Assembly: GCA_964524145.1 (NCBI GenBank)
Contig: CAZGCA010000117.1
Coordinates: 1 to 12,798, forward strand
Source: CAZGCA01 sp964524145
GTDB taxonomy: Bacteria > Hydrogenedentota > CAZGCA01
Direction: 5' to 3'
DNA length: 12,798 nucleotides
Positions 7,802 through 12,798 of this stretch are shown in pieces. Numbering within the stretch: position 1 is the first letter of the stretch; every line of letters starts with the position of its first letter. The notes beneath the pieces are model-generated. The model was not told the origin of the DNA, made no database searches, and was given only the letters and a program-made list of their open reading frames with translations. Both the position numbers and the translations under genes were made by a program.

Positions 7802-8154
7802 GGGGGCGAAAAGGATTCGACGGGGGCGAAGGAGGTCGATGCTGCGTGCCGAGGTCCCAGTGGGCTCGTTAAACAACTGGGAAAACACAACTGCTAACGA
7901 ACCGTTAGCTCTGGCCGCTTAAAGCGGTCACGTCTCTGCATCCAACGCCCGTGAGGATGTAAGAGGCGCCGATTATCGGGCTAGCCCAACCCGTTGCGCG
8001 GGCGGGACGGGCGAAACGTAATCCCGCGCTAGCTGAACCGAAGATCCCGTCTGCAGGAGCTCGGCAAGGCGAAACCCGTAAACCGCAGACTACGCACGTA
8101 GACGCTCGGCTGAAACGCTTTCGGACGCGGGTTCGATTCCCGCCGCCTCCACCA
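7802..8154 (+). ncRNA. ssrA: Transfer-messenger RNA (tmRNA)
   Basis: This one-piece tmRNA has the classic 5' end GGGGGCGAAAAGGATTCGAC. The 3' end has a T-arm (GCGGG-TTCGATT-CCCGC, 8127-8143), acceptor strand CGCCTCC (8144-8150) that pairs with the first seven bases (one G-U), and an encoded ACCA (8151-8154). The mRNA-like part encodes ANEPLALAA and stops at TAA 7920-7922. I place the resume codon at GCT 7893, because an A sits at -4 as in E. coli; an upstream resume codon would lengthen the tag. The tag ends in ALAA, recognised by ClpXP and FtsH-type proteases. A weak -10-like TATCAA (7788-7793) would start transcription at the mature 5' end. No T-run terminator is visible just downstream. 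Confidence 0.97.
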
Positions 8155-8201
8155 TTCTTCTATCTGCACTAAGCTGTTGGGGTCATTCGGTTTAGAAGGA
8201 T

Positions 8202-8248
8202 GCCCTTTGGCCGTTGGTGGGGGTGGACTGCAAACGACCTCAAAGGGC
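8202..8248. repeat. Inverted repeat between ssrA and the oxidoreductase promoter
   Basis: Perfect 8-bp arms GCCCTTTG (8202-8209) and CAAAGGGC (8241-8248) enclose 31 nt, with a nested CGTT/AACG pair. It ends 22 nt before the -35 box. Without a following T-run it is a poor intrinsic terminator. It could be an operator, a 3' processing structure for ssrA, or chance. Confidence 0.4.
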
Positions 8249-8270
8249 GGCCATAAGAGCATTATTGGCA

Positions 8271-8299
8271 TTGACAACATCAGCAACAATGACTACTAT
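8271..8299 (+). promoter_or_regulatory. Strong sigma70-type promoter for the Gfo/Idh gene
   Basis: Consensus TTGACA (8271-8276), a 17-bp spacer and TACTAT (8294-8299, 4/6) predict a start near 8306 and a leader of about 97 nt. The presence of an own promoter shows the gene is separate from the ssrA transcript. Confidence 0.6.
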
Positions 8300-8402
8300 G
8301 ACCGACGAGGGACCAGCGGTGGTCGCAGGTTGCCTCATATGGGAAATGTCCGTCAAGAGCGACAGGAGACGAGAGCCATCACGTCCCTGCAAAGGAGACA
8401 AA

Positions 8403-9728
8403 ATGACAAGTCCAGAGGAATCGGGCAAGAGCCGCGGAACAACACGGCGTGATTTCTTGAAGGGTTCGACTGTGGTAGCGTCCGCTATTGCATCGGGGTG
8501 CCCCACCATCGCGACCACCGCACATATCGCCGGCAGCGATGTCATCCGCGTCGGGATGATCGGCTGCGGGGGACGGAACACGGGCGCTGCCGTGGAGGCG
8601 TTGACTGCGGATCCCGGCGCCCGACTCGTGGCGATGTGCGACATCTTCATGGACCGCGTCAAGTCCCGGCGTGAGAGACTGAGGGCGCAGATGAAGGGTC
8701 AGGTCACCGTCGACGACGACCACTGTTTCGCTGGCTTCGATGGCTACAAGCATGTCATCGAAGCGTCGGATGTTGTGCTGATTGCCAACGCGGCGAAATT
8801 CCACCCGCTTCATTCGATGACCGCGCTCGAGGCCGGCAAGCACGTCTTTGTCGAGAAACCGCACGGCATCGACCCCCGCGGCATCAACCTGATGCGACGT
8901 GCGGCCAAGGTGGCGAAGAAGAAAGGGTTATGCCTTGTTTCAGGGCTTCAAAGCCGATACCACGCCGGATTCGCCGAGACTGTTCAACGGATTCACGACG
9001 GCGCCATCGGCGATGTGATCAGCATCGAGGAGAATTTCCTGCGTGCGCCATACGTGATCATTGACCGCGCACCCGGGCTGTCCGAACTGTTGTGGCAATG
9101 CAGCACGCAGTATCATTTCCGCTGGCTCTCCGGAGACGACGTGCCGCAGTCGCTGGTGCACAACCTGGACCGCGCCAGTTGGGTCTTGCACGACGCCGCT
9201 CCCGCCAAATGCCACGGCTTGGCCGGGCGATCCTCGATGACGGAGCCGATCTACGGCGACGTTTTCGATCACCACTCGGTCGTGTACGAATTCGACAGCG
9301 GTGTGCGGATCTATGCTTTCTGCCGGACAACCAAGGGGTGCTACAACGATTCTTCCAGCACCGTACTGGGCAGCAAGGGCACGGCGTCCATCACACGCAG
9401 CCAGATCTGGGGTGAGAACGCCTGGCGTTGGGAAGGAAACTGCAATCCCTATCAGACTGAGCATAACGTGCTCTTCAAGGCGATCCGGTCGGGCGAGCCT
9501 GTCAACAACGGCGACTACATGGCCCGCAGCACAATGATCAGCGTCATGGGACAAATCTCGTGCTACACCGGAGAAGAGATCACGTGGGAGCGGATCAACA
9601 AGTCGGATTTTTCCTATTCGCCCAATCCCGAGGATTGCTATGACGGCATGGAAGCACCGGTCGTAGCGGGCGCCGACGGCAGCTATCCCGTACCCAAGCC
9701 AGGCTTCACAAGATTGCTCGAAACCTGA
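8403..9728 (+). CDS. Tat-exported Gfo/Idh/MocA family oxidoreductase
   Basis: This is an NAD(P)-dependent sugar or polyol oxidoreductase of the glucose-fructose oxidoreductase family, 441 residues. The N-terminus carries a twin-arginine signal (TTRRDFLKGSTVVASAIASG, Arg15-Arg16), so it should be folded with its cofactor and exported. The Rossmann motif G51-M-I-G54-C-G56-G-R-N-T-G follows, then MCD (78-80), ANAAKFHP (128-135), the family block HVFVEKPHG (147-155) with Lys152, and LVHNLDRASWVL (251-262), which supplies the likely active-site His253. The substrate is not predictable. ATG 8403 is preceded by AAGGAG at 6 nt spacing and puts the Tat motif at the normal place; an open frame extends upstream to 8214 but would bury the signal. 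It is convergent with the glycosidase-like gene, which may act on the same glycans. Cys33 near the end of the Tat signal (SGCP) might be a lipid anchor, but the fit is imperfect. Confidence 0.92.
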   Translation: MTSPEESGKSRGTTRRDFLKGSTVVASAIASGCPTIATTAHIAGSDVIRVGMIGCGGRNTGAAVEALTADPGARLVAMCDIFMDRVKSRRERLRAQMKGQVTVDDDHCFAGFDGYKHVIEASDVVLIANAAKFHPLHSMTALEAGKHVFVEKPHGIDPRGINLMRRAAKVAKKKGLCLVSGLQSRYHAGFAETVQRIHDGAIGDVISIEENFLRAPYVIIDRAPGLSELLWQCSTQYHFRWLSGDDVPQSLVHNLDRASWVLHDAAPAKCHGLAGRSSMTEPIYGDVFDHHSVVYEFDSGVRIYAFCRTTKGCYNDSSSTVLGSKGTASITRSQIWGENAWRWEGNCNPYQTEHNVLFKAIRSGEPVNNGDYMARSTMISVMGQISCYTGEEITWERINKSDFSYSPNPEDCYDGMEAPVVAGADGSYPVPKPGFTRLLET

Positions 9729-9870
9729 CCTCTCGACGTGCTTATTGAGCTTGTGCCAGTTGCTGACGACCTCTTCGAGCAAGTTCTCTCCGTGTTTCCG
9801 TTCCGCATATGTTCCGCAGAACCCCGACTGCTTTTGTAACCAACTGTGTGGGTTATCTTTAGGAATTGGG

Positions 9871-9899
9871 GCTCGCGGGTTCGAATCCCCCCCGCTATG
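9871..9899 (+). other. Partial tRNA/tmRNA 3' end (possible attachment-site remnant)
   Basis: GCGGG (9875-9879), T-loop TTCGAAT (9880-9886) and a following C-run ending in CCCGCTAT look like the T-arm and 3' acceptor strand of a tRNA-type gene. The T-stem 5' strand GCGGG is identical to that of the window's ssrA. I find no matching acceptor 5' strand, D-arm or anticodon arm in the 90 nt upstream, and no CCA. The element fills the gap between the convergent Gfo/Idh and glycosidase genes; the rest of 9729-9904 shows nothing else clear. Confidence 0.5.
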
Positions 9900-9904
9900 T
9901 TCTT

Positions 9905-11269
9905 TCAGGATGCGTCCGACGGTTGTGGTGCCGAGATGGAGTCCCTCTCGGGCATGTCGTCAGTAGCAGGGATTTCGTTGCGGAGCATTTTGCCGATCTC
10001 GCCGGTGAGCCAGAGGTAGTGGTCGGTGGGAACGTTCTTGTAGGTTAGAAAGGGGCTCTTACCGACCGGCGGGTCGGCGCTGACCTTGAAGATGGCCGTA
10101 CCCTCATCGACCTCGTCGAACATGGCGACGTACAACATGTCCGCGCCGGCTCGTTTGTTGGCGACGGCCTGGGTCCATAAGAATTGACCGCCCAACCGTT
10201 TCGTGCGGTCGAACACCCCCTTTTTGCCACGAGCGACCATCAGGTTGTGCCAACTGAACCCCGGGAAGATGACGCGCATGTAGTCGAGACCGTTTGCCTT
10301 GCACCAAGCGATGTCTTCGCTCGCGTAATGTTCGATGTTGTATCGTGCGCCCTTTAGATTGCTGTATCGCCCCACGAGCCAGGGACTCACGATGTCGGCT
10401 TTCTTGATGACTTCGTGCAACAGCGGGTCGGCGACCGCGTCACGGGTCTGCTTACGCCAATTCGTCGGCACCCCGACCATGACCGTGTTGCCGCCGTAGA
10501 CCGGATCGTCTTTCAGAAAGGTGATTAGCTCGAGACTCTCCTCGAGGGTGTAAGCGCGGTTATCGCTGAACCCGATGCCCCAAACGGCTACGACGGGTGA
10601 TCCCTTGTGGTGCAGATAGGACTGGTCTTCCAGTATCTTTGACTTATCGACCAGCCGCTTCCAGTCTTCGTGGACGATGTGCTGCATCTGTCCTGCTGCC
10701 AGTCCGGACAGGTCGTACATCATCGCCCAGGTTCGGCCGTACTTGTTCGCGCCGGCCTGCACGTTGTTGGTGACGAGATTACGATGGTGCAGGCTGGCCG
10801 GATTGGCCGTTGCTACCGCGAAACGTTGCAGGAACACGCCGTCAATGCCGTACTCCTGCATCCATTTGAAATGCCGTTCCACGGTCTTTCGGTTGCCCGG
10901 ACTGAATAGGTATGCCGTTGATCCGTCGGCATGCTTGAACGGGGTGGGATACTTCTCGTCCTCGTCCAGGTCGGTCATGTCCGGCCACATGTCTATCGTG
11001 CAATGACCCGGGCCGAAATTGGCGCCGCCGTAATGGACCCAGCCACGGTTGATCTCGTCGCCTTTCGCCGCGAACCAACCCTGGTACCCGCACATGACTT
11101 TGCCCGTGAGAGTCGTCGTGTCGACCCCAGGCACGTGCTCGCCCGTGTAGGGTTTCATCCCAGCGATTGCCTCCTCCATGGTGACGGCCTGTGCTGCCGG
11201 CAAGAGAGCCACAGCCCATAAGACCGCCATGAGGAGCCCTCTCAATTTGTGCATAAGCGAATCAAGCAT
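9905..11269 (-). CDS. Secreted GH99/GH71-like glycoside hydrolase
   Basis: The 454-residue protein from ATG 11269 starts with a Sec signal: a basic n-region (H7-K-L-R10), a hydrophobic core (11-25) and an AQA cleavage site near 28. The body resembles the bacterial GH99/GH71-like TIM-barrel group often labelled xylosidase: GKVMCGYQGWF (56-66), WVHYG (77-81), CTIDMWPD (90-97), EKYPTPFKHADGSTAYLFS (105-123), HFKWMQEYGIDGVFLQRF (133-150) and, near the end, MFDEVDEGT (383-391). In that last block Glu386 and Glu389 have the E-x-x-E spacing of the GH99 catalytic pair. It probably acts on mannan-type or other complex glycans; specificity is unknown. The frame extends to TTG 11320, but the ATG gives the proper signal peptide. 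ATG 11254 and ATG 11230 (with GAGAGGG upstream) are alternatives. Its leader contains two hairpins. Confidence 0.85.
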   Translation of the reverse strand: MLDSLMHKLRGLLMAVLWAVALLPAAQAVTMEEAIAGMKPYTGEHVPGVDTTTLTGKVMCGYQGWFAAKGDEINRGWVHYGGANFGPGHCTIDMWPDMTDLDEDEKYPTPFKHADGSTAYLFSPGNRKTVERHFKWMQEYGIDGVFLQRFAVATANPASLHHRNLVTNNVQAGANKYGRTWAMMYDLSGLAAGQMQHIVHEDWKRLVDKSKILEDQSYLHHKGSPVVAVWGIGFSDNRAYTLEESLELITFLKDDPVYGGNTVMVGVPTNWRKQTRDAVADPLLHEVIKKADIVSPWLVGRYSNLKGARYNIEHYASEDIAWCKANGLDYMRVIFPGFSWHNLMVARGKKGVFDRTKRLGGQFLWTQAVANKRAGADMLYVAMFDEVDEGTAIFKVSADPPVGKSPFLTYKNVPTDHYLWLTGEIGKMLRNEIPATDDMPERDSISAPQPSDAS

Positions 11270-11280
11270 TGTTTTTTCGC

Positions 11281-11314
11281 GGAAGCGACTGCTTCCTACC
11301 CTTTTCGAAAAGGG
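11281..11314 (-). promoter_or_regulatory. Tandem perfect hairpins in the glycosidase leader
   Basis: Two perfect palindromes lie 12-45 nt upstream of ATG 11269. GGAAGC-GACT-GCTTCC (11281-11296) is a hairpin with a four-base loop, and CCCTTTT-CG-AAAAGGG (11299-11314) is a 16-bp palindrome. Read toward the gene they are followed by a short A-rich stretch, not a T-run, so they are not a terminator of the usual kind. Roles as operator or RNA leader structure are possible. Confidence 0.4.
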
Positions 11315-11354
11315 ATTCAAGAATAAGAAACACTTCCGTCGCCACAGGGACCTG

Positions 11355-11387
11355 AGCGGCGCGGGGTCGAATCCCTCCGCCGCTACC
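11355..11387 (+). other. tRNA-minihelix-like element (acceptor plus T-arm only)
   Basis: AGCGGCG (11355-11361) pairs perfectly with CGCCGCT (11378-11384), the latter followed by ACC. Inside is CGGG-GTCGAAT-CCC, a T-arm-like hairpin with the typical TCGAAT loop. It therefore looks like a tRNA acceptor/T-arm half with the D- and anticodon arms missing, or the 3' end of a tRNA gene whose 5' side forms a chance match. It lies between the tetR stop and the glycosidase start. Confidence 0.45.
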
Positions 11388-11442
11388 GTGGGCTCACAGT
11401 GAGTCAGCCGTTCAAAGAGGACCGGATTCTCCGGCCGCGTCC

Positions 11443-12123
11443 CTAGTCTGCCGTATCCCCGAAGGATGAATCTTCGGCCGATTGCTCAATGTAGTAGGCG
11501 ATGTACTGCTTTTGCATCCGCTTGAGTTCGTCCGCGAGAGCAGCCGCCATCTCGGGATACCACATGAGGGCATGGTCCACCACCGCGGTCCCAATCTGAA
11601 GAAGCACGAGCGCCTTGGTCTGAAGCTCGGTCGCGGAACCCTTGATCCCCAATTCCGCCAGTAGCGTGGCGATGAACTCACTTTGACGTGCATCGCGTTC
11701 ATAGTCGATCTGACGCAGTGTGGCGTTGCTCTGCATGGCCCGGGACACAGCCGCAGCACCTTTGACGGTGCGGTTGAATTCGAATACTGCGTCGTTTAGC
11801 TTGTCGACCGTATCGCGCCAATCGGTCTCTGCGCGCCGAGCGTAGATCGCGTCAAGCTGTTCCTGTTGTTGCTCCGCGAACTGCTGGGCCAAGGCGTGAA
11901 GCAGGGCCTCTTTGTTGGGAAAGTAGTGGTAGATCGTGGCAATGTTAACGCCGCTCCGCTCTGCCACCCGGTTTGTCGTCAGGTTTTCATGCCCCTCGTT
12001 GTCCAGCAACTCCGCTGTCGCGTCCAGGATCTTCTGCAACGTTAGCTTTGCGCGTTCCTGCACCGGAGTGTTTCGAGGTTGGAGTTCGACGGGAGGTACT
12101 ATTTCCATGTCTTGCACGCCCAC
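11443..12123 (-). CDS. TetR-family transcriptional regulator
   Basis: The protein is a dimeric DNA-binding repressor type. From GTG 12123 it has 226 residues. Residues about 25-72 form the TetR helix-turn-helix domain: ILDATAELLDNEG (32-44), then LTTNRVAERSGVNIATIYHY (48-67), followed by FPNKEALLHALA. The C-terminal helical part (about 80-215) is the variable ligand-binding and dimerisation domain, so the inducer cannot be predicted. The start is uncertain: GTG 12123 follows AAAGGAA (12133-12139) at 9 nt, ATG 12108 gives 221 residues, and the frame opens at TTG 12171 (242 residues) without a Shine-Dalgarno. The roughly 25-residue, Pro-rich N-terminal arm is longer than in many TetR proteins. 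It could regulate itself, the neighbouring glycosidase, or the gene beyond the right edge. Confidence 0.9.
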   Translation of the reverse strand: MGVQDMEIVPPVELQPRNTPVQERAKLTLQKILDATAELLDNEGHENLTTNRVAERSGVNIATIYHYFPNKEALLHALAQQFAEQQQEQLDAIYARRAETDWRDTVDKLNDAVFEFNRTVKGAAAVSRAMQSNATLRQIDYERDARQSEFIATLLAELGIKGSATELQTKALVLLQIGTAVVDHALMWYPEMAAALADELKRMQKQYIAYYIEQSAEDSSFGDTAD

Positions 12124-12240
12124 GTCTCGTAGTTCCTTTCTATTAAACGGCCTTGAAGGATCATACGCCAAGCTAATGAATCCGCGTGCGGTGGTTCACG
12201 GCTGTGTTTGATCAGCGCGTCCCACACCAGCAATTGCCAT

Positions 12241-12270
12241 AGTATATCATTCCCAGAGCCAAGCGTTCAA
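12241..12270 (-). promoter_or_regulatory. Probable tetR promoter
   Basis: On the reverse strand TTGAAC (12265-12270, 4/6), an 18-bp spacer and TATACT (12241-12246, 5/6) predict a start near 12234 and a leader of about 110 nt to GTG 12123. Confidence 0.45.
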
Positions 12271-12391
12271 TAATTGTCCTGTTACCAAGGCATTTGCGTT
12301 GTGGTTGTGTTGGGCAGTGGGGCAACTCGGCGTCGCTCTCCTATTGAGCGGCGTGCGGTCGAGGTTTTGAAGGTGGCGCCCGTTTGCAGTC

Positions 12392-12405
12392 CCGTCTTGA
12401 GACGG
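12392..12405. repeat. Hairpin palindrome 1 of the intergenic array
   Basis: CCGTCT-TG-AGACGG is a perfect palindrome and the first of six within 220 bp. From 12271 to 12391 nothing else is recognised; open frames over this region are compositional. Confidence 0.6.
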
Positions 12406-12428
12406 AAGACGGCGGGCGTATATCCGGA

Positions 12429-12442
12429 CCGGCTGAAGCCGG
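12429..12442. repeat. Hairpin palindrome 2 of the intergenic array
   Basis: CCGGCT-GA-AGCCGG is perfect, and is followed by GAACTACGAACAC-like spacer sequence of the kind I recall from dispersed intergenic repeats in GC-rich genomes. Confidence 0.6.
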
Positions 12443-12465
12443 AACTACGAACACTCGGTTCTGTC

Positions 12466-12481
12466 GCCCCCGTTCGGGGGC
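12466..12481. repeat. Hairpin palindrome 3 of the intergenic array
   Basis: GCCCCC-GTTC-GGGGGC has a perfect 6-bp GC stem and a four-base loop, followed by CTTTGG. It is preceded by the word TGTCGC, which is also found directly in front of palindrome 5. Confidence 0.65.
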
Positions 12482-12505
12482 TTTGGAATTTGGGTGTGCC
12501 TCATA

Positions 12506-12534
12506 CCCGGGGTTTCGCTTCGCTCCACCCCGGG
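12506..12534. repeat. Hairpin palindrome 4 of the intergenic array
   Basis: CCCGGGG and CCCCGGG form a perfect 7-bp stem around a 15-nt loop rich in TTCGC words, followed by GGGCTACATGCTGTCGCC, which leads into palindrome 5. Confidence 0.65.
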
Positions 12535-12546
12535 CTACATGCTGTC

Positions 12547-12561
12547 GCCTCCTACGGAGGC
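12547..12561. repeat. Hairpin palindrome 5 of the intergenic array
   Basis: GCCTCC-TAC-GGAGGC is perfect and again preceded by TGTC, like palindrome 3, which indicates a repeated building block. Confidence 0.65.
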
Positions 12562-12577
12562 TCTGGTTCGTCTTTTG

Positions 12578-12611
12578 CGCTCGTTCCCACGGAGGACCGT
12601 GGGAACGAGCG
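12578..12611. repeat. Perfect 15-bp hairpin (palindrome 6)
   Basis: CGCTCGTTCCCACGG and its exact complement CCGTGGGAACGAGCG enclose a four-base loop AGGA. No T-run follows on either strand. GTTCCCACG/CGTGGGAAC hairpins are, from memory, a widespread dispersed repeat in many bacterial genomes. Confidence 0.75.
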
Positions 12612-12680
12612 TATATCGCCCTCCAACTACTTCTCTTACAGACAACGCAATTGGCGTGAGAGAACAACTTAACTTTTCAC

Positions 12681-12709
12681 TTGAGCTTCTTCGAGTTGCA
12701 TGCTATACT
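12681..12709 (+). promoter_or_regulatory. Forward promoter leading out of the window
   Basis: TTGAGC (12681-12686, 4/6), a 17-bp spacer and TATACT (12704-12709, 5/6) are present. An inverted repeat CGAGT (12692-12696) / ACTCG (12707-12711) overlaps the -10 and could be an operator. The predicted start is near 12716. Confidence 0.5.
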
Positions 12710-12745
12710 CGCAAACACTGAATTAAAAGGTGACGCAACGGATCG

Positions 12746-12756
12746 AAAGGAGGTGA
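12746..12756 (+). promoter_or_regulatory. Perfect Shine-Dalgarno-like motif near the right edge
   Basis: AAAGGAGGTGA is fully complementary to the usual 16S rRNA 3' end. No ATG lies at normal spacing; GTG 12753 inside it opens only 10 codons. A related AAAAGGTGAC stands at 12725-12734. The start of the next gene is presumably beyond 12798 or uses a rare codon. Confidence 0.35.
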
Positions 12757-12798
12757 CCGGGAAGGAACGGTTTTCATTTATTTGAGACGTGGTAAGAG

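Noticed and set aside
8029..8289. Reverse reading frame across the ssrA 3' end with WWRRRESNPRP
   Set aside because: This peptide is the well-known spurious antisense translation of tRNA/tmRNA 3' ends; the strand is occupied by ssrA.
9810..9899. Complete tRNA gene
   Set aside because: No acceptor 5' strand, D-arm or convincing anticodon arm could be placed; only the 3' part fits.
9745..9966. Small forward frame containing GARGFESPPLC
   Set aside because: Typical false peptide from translating a tRNA-like 3' end; it supports the RNA-remnant reading instead.
12392..12611. CRISPR array
   Set aside because: The hairpins differ from each other and there are no identical direct repeats with regular spacers.
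12274..12672. 132-codon forward frame and others over the repeat array
   Set aside because: They run through six palindromes and have repeat-derived composition with no family resemblance.

Overview
The window looks like chromosomal DNA of a GC-rich bacterium. A cytosolic sulfatase-fold enzyme, a Tat-targeted Gfo/Idh oxidoreductase, a GH99/GH71-like glycosidase and a hairpin-rich intergenic repeat array all suggest a polysaccharide-degrading lineage of the Planctomycetota, Lentisphaerota or Hydrogenedentota type. That placement rests on gene content alone and is an inference.

Left part (1-2200). A reverse-strand rhodanese lipoprotein runs off the left edge. It is divergent from a forward sulfatase-superfamily gene whose nucleophile position is Thr rather than Cys or Ser. 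The shared 212-bp spacer holds an extended -10 promoter for the rhodanese, and a consensus TTGACA -35 for the sulfatase gene that lies inside a perfect GTGTCA-CT-TGACAC palindrome.

Core block (2260-8154, all forward). The order is ftsH, folP, glmM, pdxJ, smpB and then ssrA (tmRNA). The block covers membrane proteolysis, folate synthesis, peptidoglycan-precursor synthesis, vitamin B6 synthesis and ribosome rescue. folP and glmM overlap by GTGA, glmM and pdxJ are 20 nt apart, and smpB lies 45 nt before ssrA. SmpB and tmRNA add a tag ending in ALAA to stalled proteins; in E. coli FtsH is one of the proteases that degrades such tagged proteins, so the two ends of the block are functionally linked. 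The ftsH frame stays open far into folP with an arginine-rich, unnatural tail. A single missing base near 4181-4240 would restore a GTGA junction and a 624-residue FtsH.

Accessory part (8155-12172). Downstream of the ssrA 3' end are a Gfo/Idh oxidoreductase (+), a secreted GH99/GH71-like protein (-) and a TetR regulator (-). Two partial tRNA or tmRNA 3' ends (T-arm plus acceptor strand, no body) lie in the gaps at about 9871-9899 and 11355-11387. This is what repeated insertion of foreign DNA at an RNA-gene 3' end would leave, but no integrase is present.

Right end (12173-12798). This stretch has no convincing gene. It holds the probable tetR promoter, six closely spaced hairpin palindromes (12392-12611, one with a perfect 15-bp stem), and a good forward promoter plus a perfect Shine-Dalgarno-like motif that lead out of the window.
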